Part shown: positions 23,901-35,227 of the stretch, piece by piece | How the letters are laid out: the number at the start of each line of letters is the position of its first letter | Numbering within the stretch: position 1 is the stretch's first letter | NCBI GenBank assembly: GCA_963082975.1 | Contig: OY720349.1 | Span: 65,594,501-65,658,500 of the forward strand | DNA from: Labia minor | Taxonomy: Eukaryota > Arthropoda > Insecta > Dermaptera > Spongiphoridae | Direction of reading: 5' to 3' | Length of the DNA stretch: 64,000 nucleotides | Translations under genes and position numbers: made by a program | The notes under the pieces: generated by a model | The model's database searches: none | Seen by the model: the letters and a program-made list of their open reading frames with translations, nothing else | What the model was told of the DNA's origin: nothing

Positions 23901-25940
23901 TTTCCAGTAAATTACATTTATTTAATCAATTAATTGAAAAAATTTTCATTCATAAAACTTTTTGATAACGAAATGTCAATTGCCTCCACAAAATGCTGAT
24001 GACTTCATTCAGTAAATTAAATTATGATTTTGTTTTTATTCAATATAATTTATATTTGTTTTTAAGTTTGTTTTTTTATTTACTATTAAAGAGATTAATT
24101 AAATTAATAACATATTTATATAGTATATTTTTTTGTTAATAGTAAATATTATTAATAAATAAGATAATATGACAATTATAAAAAAAAATTTGTATTTGTT
24201 TTTTTAAATAAAATAATTGATATTAACTATTTATTGGAAATTTTCATTAAATAATTTTATAATAATATTTTACTAATATATTTCACACTAAAAAAAATAA
24301 ATATTATTAATAAATCAAAATATATTTAGTAAATTGTTGTTTATTATTAATAGAATAATATATATAAAAATAATTTTAAATTGGTTTTATAAAAACTAAA
24401 CATTTATTTACTATTTAATTTGGATTCTTTAATCCACTTTTTTAGATTTAGATTTTTTATAATAATTGAAAGAAGCTTCTAGAAACTGGAGCTAAGTTTG
24501 TGCATACCTCTATTAATTCCTTGTAAAGATCTTGGGAGAATCAGTATTTTCAATATACCGTAAAATAAAATAAAATATTTCAATATTCAAATTAAAAAAA
24601 TATTCGTTTATTACTTTTGTTATATATACTTTTGTTATACATATATATATATATATATTTACAAATGTATAATTAATTTATCAAAATTTATAAAACTTCT
24701 AAAAGACACGATATTAAAACAGAATAATAAAAAAGAATTAAAAATGAATTATTTTTTTTTTTAATTTTTAAGAAATTGTAATCCAATTTAAAAAATAAAA
24801 AAAAAACGATACTGGCTTATTATAAAATTCAATCCTTTATCTCTCTTTTTTTTATTTTCATCAATTTTCTTTTCACCTAAAACGAATCAGGTTGATGAAC
24901 TTGAAAATCAACACTATTCATATATATAGTTGGATATAAAGGTCTTAAGTGTCTGATGTGTGTCGGTATGTATGTGAATGCATCGAGAGATTGGCCTTGA
25001 TGTTGCATGCACAACAAACCACTTAGGGCCGACAACTTTATAACATCGTCCTCGAAGTTACTTATTCATCGTTTAGATTGGTGTAAGTAAAAAAAAGGGC
25101 CTTTATAAAAGAAGTAGAAATAAATTTCAAACCGCTTCTCTGGATCTCTATCACCTAAACTTCAACTCTTTAGTTAAGCATGAACCACGGTATGCGATAC
25201 AAGGACACGTGGAGAAAAAGTCAGAGGTCAAGTGTTGGATAAGCAAATTGCATTTTTATTATCATCGCGAATAAAGCAAAATTCTAATTGATTCGTTCCC
25301 TTCGATTCTCCTCTCCCTGTTTGCCCTTTCCATTGGCTTTAAAATGCTTAACTAATGACGGATGAATGACATTTAACCTTTTAAAGTACGATTACTTTAT
25401 TTAAATTAAATTCAAGATTAATTAATTAGTAATTGGAACTCTATAAAAAGCTTTCACTTCACTTTATAATGATTATCTATTGTATTGAATAACTGGACTA
25501 TTCTATTGATAATACTATAATGCAATAAGTATCTATAAAATATTATATATTCAATTATTATATATTGACATAGAAATGAATTAAATAAATAAATTAATAA
25601 AATAAAATAAATAAAAACAAAAATATATTGTTTGGAAACTAAATAAAAATGTAATTTACATTTAATAATAATTATTTTAATAATTTGAATCTTTTTATTT
25701 TATTCACAATTCAGTGGAATAGTAACAGAGTTGAGAAAAATTTAATGAAGAAGTTTCAAACATTATTAACTTCTTAAAAATATTTCTATTAAAATTTTAT
25801 GGATAATTGATTGAGATAGATCATGGGGTTCAATAATAATAACAATAATATAATATTAATAAATGACCAAGGGTGAAACATAGCATGAAATGAAGAAGAA
25901 TAGCTAATGAAAATTTTATTTTAGAGAAAACCAATTTCTG
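20911..25940. other. Long AT-rich non-coding stretch with islands
   Basis: No gene. Notable content: less AT-rich, non-repetitive islands at about 20940-21280, 22000-22130 and 24880-25360; a run of 17 C at 22322-22338; a run of 12 G at 22973-22984; AT dinucleotide runs near 24640. A 76-codon minus frame at 21626-21856 is low-complexity and not believed. The stretch 23.0-24.8 kb is almost pure A/T. Confidence 0.7.
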
Positions 25941-25944
25941 TCAA

Positions 25945-26100
25945 ACAACAGGTAGATAGACCAACAACAGGAGATAATAGGATGGATAACATAAACCGAG
26001 GAAGAAGGTTGAGATGGATTGAGAGTGGATAGGAGGGTCTTTCCTAAGAAAGTGGTTATTGAGGCTTGGATCTTAATGTGTCCCGAGATTAGTTAGATTT
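25945..26100 (+). pseudogene. Possible LINE C-terminal fragment
   Basis: The plus-strand frame reads TGDNRMDNINRGRRLRWIES and continues through stops. The RGRxRLRWI core resembles the RGRPRxRWxD motif near the C-terminus of animal LINE proteins. Short and eroded; weak call. Confidence 0.35.
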
Positions 26101-27691
26101 GTGGTTGTTATTATTTATTTATTATTTTCCTTCACTCTTCATATGATTATATTTATAATGCCGTTCAATTATATAATTTATTATAAAAACAATTCCAAGT
26201 CTAGTTAGGGCCAAAAGTGCTGCTATTATTAAAAATAATTAAGTTGAGGTGTGTATTAAATAAAAATTTATAGGAGAAATCGATACATATATATATATCA
26301 TACTATTATATAGTGGTATGAATGTAGAGAAATGTATGTTATTGAAAGCCACAGTAGTTGGGAGATCAGCCATCACAAAATTTCCTTCTAAGGGCGACAT
26401 CTATGGCTATCCTTGTTGTTGTCTTTTTATATACAAGGCATATAATATTTCTATTATAAAATAAAATAAAATTTATTTATGGTATATTATTATTTATTAT
26501 TTCAAATTTGACTTGAATTTTGAAATGAAAGCCAAAATTATTTAAATATTTTATTTTTATTTTGTTTTAAATAAATGCAAAGAGATCTGACCAGTTAAAA
26601 AATGATGTAGGTTGCCTATATGTAAAATAAAAATTAATATAATTTTAGCATAGAAATCTAAATTTGAAAATTATTAATCAATATGTAATTTTATCTCAAT
26701 AATTAAAATATTTACCTTAGTAAATCTAAAGATTAGTACACTCATTTATATGACAGGTAATAGATTGTAATATTATTTTCTATTTTAATTATATCTTTTA
26801 AATGAAAAATACATTTTGAACTATATATATCTACATATACATATATATATAATATAGAAATATATAATAATATATAATAGATTTTAAATTAATAATTAAT
26901 CGATAATCTATGAACAATTTTAACTTTCAATAATTAATTTGAAATCTGTTTAATATTTAACAAATCAATAAATACATTTTGTATAACATAACTTGTTTAA
27001 TAATCTCTTAAATTATATAACAATGATTATATAATCCTATTATTCAAAAAAAGATTTAATGATAAAAATATTCATTATACAAATTTTGATAAATGACAAT
27101 AAATGTGAAATGTAAATCGAAATTTAATTTATTTAAGTTTTAATAAAGAATTGCTATATATGTATGTATATATACATGCTGTCAGAAGTAAATTGAACTT
27201 CAAGTTACTTCAAATTAAATTTTTATTAATTTTTAAGAGGATTTTGAAAAGAAATCCTTTTTTTTCTTTTTAAATTAAATTCAAAATAAAGAAATTAATA
27301 TTAATTTTTTTTTTAAATTTAATTTAAATATAAATGTTTATCTATTTTTATAATTTATCTTTATCTATGTATTAAAGGGGTGTTGATTTTTTTAGCTTTG
27401 ATTATTTCCTAAAATATGATTCAAAATTTCAAATTTCTTATGAATATATGGAAATTTAGCCATAATTATTTAATGATATAAAAAATTAACTAATTATATT
27501 GTCTAGACATGATATAATGAAGAACATCAAGATTAGTATCCGTGATTCTAAGAAAGGGATTTTGTAAGAAATAATCACATATGAATGTAGTGTTTAGATC
27601 ATTGATGAGTTCGTGGGTTTGTAAGTGTATTGGAGAAATAAAGAAAGTGCGATATAAACGAAAGTAGGTAACCAGTCATAAGTTGATTCAT

Positions 27692-27726
<35 letters not shown>

Positions 27727-27814
27727 ATTCAATCAAGTATTACATTATTGAAGAGAATTCAATTTTAAAAATTTCAAATCACCAACCTTTCAAAATTATA
27801 TCTAAGAAATATAG
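26101..27814. other. AT-rich non-coding stretch
   Basis: Small islands at about 26310-26430 and 27520-27690, and a run of about 25 T at 27697-27722. Otherwise A/T-rich with AT dinucleotide tracts near 26830. No gene or repeat family recognised. Confidence 0.7.
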
Positions 27815-27821
27815 AAAAGTA

Positions 27822-27872
27822 GCAAATTTCTTACCTGAAACAGAAAAAAATCACAATTAGAATTTTAGTTAG
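27822..27872 (-). promoter_or_regulatory. Recursive splice site (ratchet point) 2
   Basis: Minus strand: branch-point-like TTCTAAT, then pyrimidine tract TTTTTTTCTGTTT, then CAG|GTAAGA, with the junction between 27835 and 27834. No second donor was seen within about 150 nt downstream, so it would act as a zero-length exon. It is 22.1 kb upstream of site 1 in transcript direction. Confidence 0.6.
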
Positions 27873-29854
27873 ACATTATTTTTATATAAAAATCTACATT
27901 TATATGTAAAAAATATATTATAATTATATAAAATTTCATTCTAATAAAATATTTATTTAACTACAGGATATATAAGTATAATCAATATTGATTTTTTAAG
28001 ATTTTAAACAAACTAGTAAATCCATAGTTGGACGGTTAGGAAGTTTATCTAAAAAAAATCTAAAAGTGTTGATATACAGATTAAGAAAAGCCCTTTATGG
28101 AAAATTTATTATACCTCACAATTGACATTAAAAAGTAACAGAAAGATTTGCAAGTCTAGTAAAGATTTATTATTATATTGCATTTGAAAACTAAAAAGAG
28201 TCAAAAATTAAACTTGAATAAAAATAAAAAGAACTTTAATTTATAACATCTTAAAATAAATAATTTAAAAATAAAAATATCTTATACCAAACCACTTAAT
28301 AAATCATACAAGATTATATTAGTCCCACTAGAATATTTAACAATCTCTTGATAGTTAATTTAATAAATCAGTGAGTTAAATTTATTTAAATATTTTTAAT
28401 TTGCTATTGAAGAAGATTTTATTCTCGTAATTCTTGAACTTTGAGAAATTATAATGAAATTTGAAATAGTTGTAACAGCCCAATATGGTTTCATAAAAAG
28501 CACAATAAAATTCAAGATGCTTAAGATTTGACAACTGACTAAAAATAGGCTTCTGATAGCCATTAAAAAAAATCTTAGAACTCAAATATATTTATTTATT
28601 TTATTTAAAATTTTTTATATATTTTCGAAACTAATATAACCTTAGTGGATATTCTGAAAGTTTTTTATTTTTATTACCAAAGAAAATTTCACAAAATTTT
28701 TTATGTTAGATAAATAAGTTCAAAATGTAGATAATCAAAATACTTAATTAAATAAATTATTTTATTTAATAAACAAATTATTTAACCATTTGAAAAAATG
28801 GGCAATTGCAATTTTATATTTATTTATTTTTTTTATTATAACAGAAATACGGACATGAACGGCAGCGAAACAATAATTAATGTTCAGAATAAGTGACTCG
28901 TATACGTTCATTTATCTTTCAAAGAATATACAATGGAAGTTCAAGAATAGTAACACTTATTTCTAAAGGTTCAAAACTTTTCAGTTTACACTCAAATAAT
29001 CTTTTTGAAAAACAATTGTTTAATTATGGTAAAGTGTTTCTTGATAGATGTTGATGAATATAATACTACTATTATTCTTTTCATGTATTTATTTTAATAA
29101 ACGAATAGAAAATCATTTTTTTTTTATTATAATGATAAATTAATTTTTTTTATTTAAGAATATCTTTTCCATAATACTTCAAAAAACTTCTAATAGAGAC
29201 AAGGAAATATTGATAGAAATTTATTAATAAGTTGGTTTGATAAAAGAATTAAGTGTTTCCTTTTATAAGTAGCAGAAGGGAATGTTTTTGTATTTTCAGA
29301 GAGATAATGGAAGACTTTCCAGATAGGGGCTGAACTCGTACAAATGTTTGTTATCACTAAATGGTGACTAATTTTGTCTGGAATGTTCTTGATTACCATC
29401 GTTCCATAATAATAATAATATCCCCATTATATATATATAATAACTTTCTTCTGTTAAGTACCGTTTCATATGCCAAACAGTTGATATCAGTATAAAATAT
29501 CCATCCACCCTTCCTACCCATTTGTCCGGAACATAAAGAAAGTCCTTGTTCTGCAATCTGTTAAAAATGCAACTAATTGTCAAGTCCTCAAAAATAACTG
29601 ATGCGTGGATTTATTTCCTCAATTATAGATTATTAAATATTTAAATGAATAATTTGTATCATTTAAATGGGAAATTGATAAACATTTCTGAAAAAAGAAT
29701 TATAATTTGTATTCTTAAACCGAGAGCCTATATAGGCTCTAATAGTTCAAATATGTATTTGCTAATAGAAAAGTGAATATATCTATTAAGGTCTGAAGAT
29801 TTCGTTGATCAAAGAATATTTATGAAAACATAAAAAAATAATTTGTTTACCATA
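27873..29854. other. AT-rich non-coding stretch
   Basis: A small island at about 28845-28935 and a broader less AT-rich zone at about 29180-29600. Overlapping minus-strand frames of about 70 codons there show no domain and are probably chance. No gene. Confidence 0.65.
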
Positions 29855-30149
29855 TCTATATATTTAATACGCTAGTGTCCGTCTGTACGCAAAAAACTCC
29901 AGAGCCTAAACTACAAGGAGTAAGGTAACCAAATTTTTCTGAGGTGAAGGGTACCTCAAATGATGAAAAATAAAAAAGAAATTAGAATCTTAGGTAACTC
30001 CTGAGCTGAGCTGCGGGTGTTCCATTTTCCAGAAATATATATAAAGGAGAGTATTTGTATGTTTATAATTTGTTTACTTTTTTGCTGTCATAGAAACAGA
30101 TATATATATATATAAATAATTAGAACCTCTCTCTCTCTCCCTCTCTATT

Positions 30150-31100
30150 TAAAATTTTAAAAAATGGAGTGTTCTAGCCAAATTAAGAAATTTAAATTCC
30201 TTATGCAACATTGATAGGTAAATGAATTGGACTGGAAGAGGAGACATATGATTAGAGAAATTGGGGAAAAATCAACCGAAATGTAATTAAACAAAAAAAT
30301 TCAAGAATTATGATACGGATACGACTTACATACAAAATGTAGAATTTGAAAATGTATAAATATTTAAATACTTAAGATCTCTAATCACCAAAGATAATAA
30401 TATTCGAGAAGAATTTAAATCGACGTTGTAATTGAGTAACGCCTGTTATTATGCAGTAAAGGGGCTTATCTCATCAAAGAGGATCAAAATTAAAATATAT
30501 AAAACAATTATTTTTCATGTTGATCCATGACTAGGGTGACCATATTTCGAAAACACCTAACCGGGACAAACGGTATACCTTTTTTTTAGAACTAAATTGA
30601 AAAAATTTTGAAAAAAAAATTACGAAATGTCCTAAATATTGAAAAAACAGTAGGGTGTCCCGAAGACATTTTTGGGACAGAGCACCTAAAGACGGGACGT
30701 TTGGTCACCCTATCGATGACTCTGGGAGACGAGAGTAGATTTGGAGTATTTGTGATATTAATATTGTTCGCAGCATTTATAGGCCAAAAGAAGATGAGGT
30801 CACAGGGGGATGGCGGAGATGGCATAACGAGAAATAATGTCCAGATATAGTTAAGGTTATAAAATCAAGAAGGCTAGGATGGGAAGGGGACGTGGTTGGA
30901 ATTGGAGAAACTAGAAATTGGGAGAAACCGATTGGGAAACATCCGGTGGAAGACCAAGGACCAAGGTGGGTGGACAATGAAGGAAGGGACATGGGAGAGA
31001 TGGGACAGGGTAGGATTTGGTTGTTTTTTCAGGATAGGGACGCTTAGAGAATTGTAGATGCTGCGGCTAAGAACTTTCGAAAACTGTAGAGACAGAGTTA
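30150..31100 (+). pseudogene. LINE (RTE-like) reverse transcriptase C-terminal remnant
   Basis: Broken plus-strand frames read YLRSLITKDNNIREEF, CYYAVKGLISSKRIKIKIYK, then after a MITE insertion VIKSRRLGWEGDVVGIGETR, and finally RDA*RIVDAAAKNFRKL. The order (KYLGSxxTxDNNIxEE, CYYAL, KSRRLxWxGHV, WVDN, DRDAWRN) matches the thumb and tail of animal RTE/CR1-type LINE proteins. Stops and frameshifts are frequent. The piece 30150-30230 is also present, inverted, at 55010-55105. Confidence 0.65.
30532..30712. mobile_element. 181-bp MITE with TAGGGTGACCA ends (hAT-like)
   Basis: The terminal repeats TAGGGTGACCA and TTGGTCACCCTA are flanked by TCCATGAC (30524-30531) and TCGATGAC (30713-30720), an 8-bp duplication with one difference. 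It splits a LINE reading frame at the point where removing the insert rejoins the flanks. A second internal GGGACA/TGTCCC pairing is present. Confidence 0.75.
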
Positions 31101-31424
31101 GATAAATATAACATATACAATAATAATATATAATTAATTTACTGATTAAATTAAAATATATTTTACAAGAAAACAAATACATGTCTTATCTACTTATACT
31201 GATTGAAACAAAATGGATGAAAACCTTTTACATACAGACTTTCAACCAAATACTATGTATTTCTCGGGGGTACAGGGGGCGGAGCCCCCGTCTAGGTGTG
31301 AAGAGCGCCGAAGGCGCTCGGAGCAGCTAGTTTAAATTAAATTATAATTTAATTTAAAAAATGCAATTCTTTTAATAATAGAAAAATTTAACATTCTTTG
31401 AATGGGAAAGGAAAAGGAACCGCG

Positions 31425-31525
31425 GTAATCAAAAGTTTAGAAACCACTGATTTAGAAAATAATTCAGAAGAATCGGGTGATTGAACCCGGAAAATCGATG
31501 GCAATTTGAAGATGCTAAACTCTAA
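31425..31525 (-). repeat. tRNA-like sequence next to a hAT end fragment
   Basis: On the minus strand a box B-like GGGTTCAATCACC (about 31475-31488) follows about 40 nt after a TTAGAGTTTAGCATC segment, giving tRNA-like spacing. At 31431-31450 the plus strand reads AAGTTTAGAAACCACTG, which resembles a hAT right terminus. Neither has a partner. Confidence 0.35.
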
Positions 31526-31914
31526 CCCGCCATGATTAATTATAATAATCAATTTTTTTTTTTTAATATTTCGTGGAATATAATATTATAAATTAATTTC
31601 AAATTAATTAAAATTCATGTGATTTAAAGTTTTGAATTTGTTTTTTATGACTATTGATATTTAATTTTAAGCATTTTGTAAACATTTTAATTACATTTAT
31701 ATTCACAATTTTGAATATTATAAACTTGTTTAGATTTAGGCCCTCATACTTTAGTTTTCACAGGAAATATACAATTTGGGTTATGTTAAATTTGATTTAA
31801 ATATAATAAAAATAAAAAAAATGCTTAATAACATTTACATGGAATGGTATCAAATATCTTATTTAATAAAGTAGGAAATTATTAACAACAAAACAATACT
31901 AATACTACTAACTA

Positions 31915-31922
31915 CTCTATAC
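31915..31922. repeat. Target site duplication CTCTATAC (left)
   Basis: A perfect 8-bp match to 35220-35227 on the other side of the hAT element, the duplication length made by hAT transposases. Confidence 0.9.
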
Positions 31923-32308
31923 CATAGGTTCTTAAACTTATGTACTCCACGGACCCCCACTTGAAAAAATTTTTTTTGACGGACCCCCATCACAACTTTA
32001 GGTACTTTACGTCATTTTATTAATTAATTTCTGGCTTACGATCTCATAAGGACAAGGATATATGATGAATATTTCTAACAGTGATTGGTGAATAACGATT
32101 TTTTTGCATATTGTAGAACACATTTTATTAGAAATTATAATATTGAAGAAAGAAAATACAAACATTGTCATAGCAACAAATCTCACAAATTATAATGGGT
32201 ACTTACATTAAATTCATATAAATATTTTATAATTTTTTTCAGAAAATATTAAATAAGAAATATTTTAAAAAATAACTGCATCTATCTCATTAAATATAAC
32301 TTACATAT

Positions 32309-34168
32309 TTAATGAGATGTATGCAGTTGTTTTCTTGAAACAAGAATCTCAATATCTGGCTTAATATTGGAAACTTTTAATCTAAGATCCGGCTCTACAT
32401 TTAATTTGTTTCTATATTTAGACTTAATATAAAATAGTACCGAAAAAGCTTGTTCGCATAAATATGTTGTGCAGAATGGAATCAAGTGTTGAAGTGCTTT
32501 ATTTGCAAGCGCAGGATAATCTGACCTGAGAAGTAACCAAAAGTTGCTCAATTCAGTTTTGTTAAATTTTAGTTTATAAGTTGTATCACATGATAATTCC
32601 ACGAGAATATCTTGTTCAGGTGCAGATAAATGTTTAGCATTTGTAATTTCCATATTAAATGGATCTCTGATCCAGTTATTGCAAGGATCAGGAGTAGAAA
32701 AATACTTCCTGAAGTTGCTTTTCAAAGTAATTAAATGTTCAACAAATAATTGACGCGTTTGATTAAGCAATTTTTCACTGGAGCTTTCTATGAAATCATT
32801 GAGAGTTGGAAAAGACTCATATACACCGTTCTGGATGCGTTTCGACCACAAGTCGATTTTTTTAATCATTGCTTCTATTTTATCTTCAACTTTAAATATA
32901 TTTACAACAGTACCTTGCAGGCTCAAATTAAGTTCGTTCAATTTTGTAAAAATATCAGTCAAGTAAGCCACCTTAGCTAACCAGATAAAATCATTGAAAC
33001 ATTCGGTCAGTTCAAAATGCGCATCTATTAAAAACAATCGTATTTCATCTCGAAGCTCAAAAAGGCGAATGAGTACTTTCCCGCGGGACAACCAACGGAC
33101 ATCTGTATGTAATAATAAATGTGTATGTTGACTACCCATTTCCTCACACAAAATTTTAAAAACTCTGGAATTAAGTGGACGAGCCTTAATGAAATTGACA
33201 ATTTTAACTACTTCGTCTAATGTTCTTTTCAAATCTGGTGACATATTTTTGGCTGCTAATGATTCTCTGTGAATGCAGCAATGATTCCAAACAACCTGAG
33301 GCGCAACATTTTTAATAAGAGCAATCAATCCAGTTCTTGTACCTGACATTGCACGAGCACCATCAGTGCAAATTCCAACACATTTTGGCCACTCTATTTC
33401 ATTTTCGGTTATAAAATTATTCAAACTGTTAAATATGTCATTAGCTGTCGTTCGTGAAGGTAGTGAATCACAAAACAATACATCTTCTTGTATTTGATTT
33501 TCAAACTCATATCTAATGAAAGCTAACAAATTGGCATTATTAGTGACATCAGTACTTTCATCCAATTGTAATGAGTAATAGTGACTTTTGCGCACTCTCG
33601 ATATTAATTCTTCTTTTATATTACATGACATGTCTTCAATCCTATTCTTAACCGTATCATTTGATAATGAAATCAAATTTATATCGTTTGCTGCTTTAGT
33701 TCCTAACATTATATTTGTAATTACTTTTGTAGCAGGAAGAATTAATTGCTCTGCTATATTATGCGGCTTTCCTGCTTTAGCAATAAGTAGAGCTACTTCA
33801 TATGATGCCATTACTGCTTTCTTACTCATACCACCAGATCCCGTCTTTACCATCAATTTCTGACTTGAATTAAGTTCTTCTTTTTTCATTTTAAAAAATT
33901 CGATAGACTTACTAACATGCTCGCTGTGCTTTGTTTGTAAATGACGTCTGAGATTAGCAGGTTTCATACTTTCATTGGATAAACTTTCCTGACATAGAAC
34001 GCAGACTGGTCTTTCCACATCATTGTTGCAAATATAAGTAAATCCAAATGATAAATAATCATCCGAATATTTTCTAGTTTTGCGTTTCTTGGTAGAGTTT
34101 GCTGTTGATGCCTCATCATCTGATTCTTTCCGTTTCTGTGTTGAACCAGTTTGTAGCCAACGATCCAT
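32309..34168 (-). CDS. hAT transposase, BED zinc finger, ZBED5/FAM200-like group
   Basis: 619 residues. It catalyses cut-and-paste movement of its own element. A BED-type zinc finger lies at about residues 40-85, with C56, C59, H76 and H81 as zinc ligands, and would bind the terminal repeats in the nucleus. An RNase H-like DDE core follows: LDEST with D203, CTDGARAM with D269, then NHCCIHRE (295-302) and DVRWL (356-360). The C-terminal hAT dimerisation region (about 540-605) reads FWLLL, YPALANKAL and PFCTTYLCEQAFS, with E572 a candidate third acidic residue. Length and order match animal proteins annotated as ZBED5 or FAM200-like. The ATG at 34168 is the first in frame before the BED finger. 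No frameshift or stop is present. A domesticated host gene is the alternative, but terminal repeats and an exact 8-bp duplication favour a live or recently live transposon. Confidence 0.92.
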   Translation of the reverse strand: MDRWLQTGSTQKRKESDDEASTANSTKKRKTRKYSDDYLSFGFTYICNNDVERPVCVLCQESLSNESMKPANLRRHLQTKHSEHVSKSIEFFKMKKEELNSSQKLMVKTGSGGMSKKAVMASYEVALLIAKAGKPHNIAEQLILPATKVITNIMLGTKAANDINLISLSNDTVKNRIEDMSCNIKEELISRVRKSHYYSLQLDESTDVTNNANLLAFIRYEFENQIQEDVLFCDSLPSRTTANDIFNSLNNFITENEIEWPKCVGICTDGARAMSGTRTGLIALIKNVAPQVVWNHCCIHRESLAAKNMSPDLKRTLDEVVKIVNFIKARPLNSRVFKILCEEMGSQHTHLLLHTDVRWLSRGKVLIRLFELRDEIRLFLIDAHFELTECFNDFIWLAKVAYLTDIFTKLNELNLSLQGTVVNIFKVEDKIEAMIKKIDLWSKRIQNGVYESFPTLNDFIESSSEKLLNQTRQLFVEHLITLKSNFRKYFSTPDPCNNWIRDPFNMEITNAKHLSAPEQDILVELSCDTTYKLKFNKTELSNFWLLLRSDYPALANKALQHLIPFCTTYLCEQAFSVLFYIKSKYRNKLNVEPDLRLKVSNIKPDIEILVSRKQLHTSH

Positions 34169-34257
34169 TTTATGGAGTAATTTATTAACATTGAACTACA
34201 ATAATATAAATATAATATAAATATAATATAAATATAACGAATTATTATTTACTAGCT

Positions 34258-34752
34258 ATGTTTTAATATGATTTTAAATGAATGTTTTAATATCATTTTA
34301 AATGAATGTTTTAAATCATTTTAATAAATGTTTTAAATCATTTTAAATAAATGATTTAATATCATTTTAAATGAATATTAATTTATATAATAAATATATT
34401 TCGTAATTTGATTCTAAAATATTATTAATTTCGTAATTTGATTCTAAAATATTATTAAAATAAATATTTTTTATTCATAAAACTAACTTATACTTACTCT
34501 CAAAAACAGCCTTTCTGGGAAATTGCAAAATGTGTTTAGTGTTTTTATAAAATAATGATCATGCAAATTACACTAAAAATTAAAAAAAATTATTAGCTAT
34601 AATAAACTATTATTAGCTATAATTTAATTATAATTAATTAAATTAATAAAAATAATTTAAAGATACAACTCGTTGAGAAATGAACTTATAATTAACATTA
34701 ATAAAAATAATTTAAAGATACAACTCGTTGAGAAATGAACTTATAATTAACA
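34258..34752. repeat. Tandem duplications in the hAT 5' region
   Basis: Three local arrays: about five units of a 25-29-bp GTTTTAAATCATTTTAAATG-like word (34258-34377), a 30-bp unit twice (34399-34458), and a 55-bp unit twice (34643-34752). They lie between the transposase start and the right end, where the promoter should be. Such subterminal arrays can be transposase-binding arrays or simple slippage. Confidence 0.8.
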
Positions 34753-35219
34753 TTTGCTTTAAAACTGTTTAAAACCCCAGAGTGGACGCTGACAATTTGG
34801 GTTTTTCCGGGTAAGACTGTCCCCTCCCCTGGTTTTCCCCAATAACAAAGTGAAAGAAAATTCCCTTATATGCCTCCCCTTCCGAGCCCCTAAGAGGGGT
34901 TATTTTAAAGGAACAATCGAAAAATGATTTTAAATGAATGAATGGATGAAAATTCAAATTTTATATATAGTTTTTTATATATGTTTATTTATTCACAAAA
35001 AATTAATTGACATAATTATCAATTTAATAAAATAAAATAGTATTATTAATAGTATTAAATTATAGCCGTAATTCTCTAGGAGGATATAGTTAAACAATGA
35101 ACTTTAAATATTTATATATGTATATATTTTTACGATGATTTTTTTCCGAGGACCGCGGACCCCCAGTAAAGGCTTCGCGGACCCCCAGGGGTCCGCGGAC
35201 CACAGTTTAAGAACCACTG

Positions 35220-35227
35220 CTCTATAC
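35220..35227. repeat. Target site duplication CTCTATAC (right)
   Basis: Identical to 31915-31922; marks the right boundary of the hAT insertion. Confidence 0.9.

Larger units (their letters stand above)
29855..31330 (+). mobile_element. Helitron with canonical 3' hairpin and CTAG end
   Basis: The proposed 5' end is A|TCTATATATTTAATACGC at 29855. The 3' end has the 7-bp hairpin GAGCGCC-GAA-GGCGCTC followed by GGAGCAG and CTAG|T at 31330, plus a second GC hairpin GGGGGC/GCCCCC just upstream (about 31275-31289). These are textbook Helitron termini. The 1.48-kb interior is an eroded LINE (from about 30150) interrupted by a 181-bp hAT-like MITE. No Rep/helicase is encoded, so it is non-autonomous. 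The 3' end is firm, the 5' end less so. Confidence 0.65.
31923..35219 (-). mobile_element. Complete autonomous-type hAT transposon
   Basis: A 3,297-bp element bounded by CTCTATAC duplications. The outer repeats are CATAGGTTCTTAAACT (left) and, inverted on the right, CAGTGGTTCTTAAACT, both running into GGACCCC words. It contains one uninterrupted transposase frame on the minus strand, about 390 bp of 3' sequence and about 1 kb of 5' sequence with tandem duplications (34258-34377; 34399-34458; 34643-34752). The intact frame and duplication suggest recent insertion. Two mismatches in the left outer repeat might reduce activity. Confidence 0.93.
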
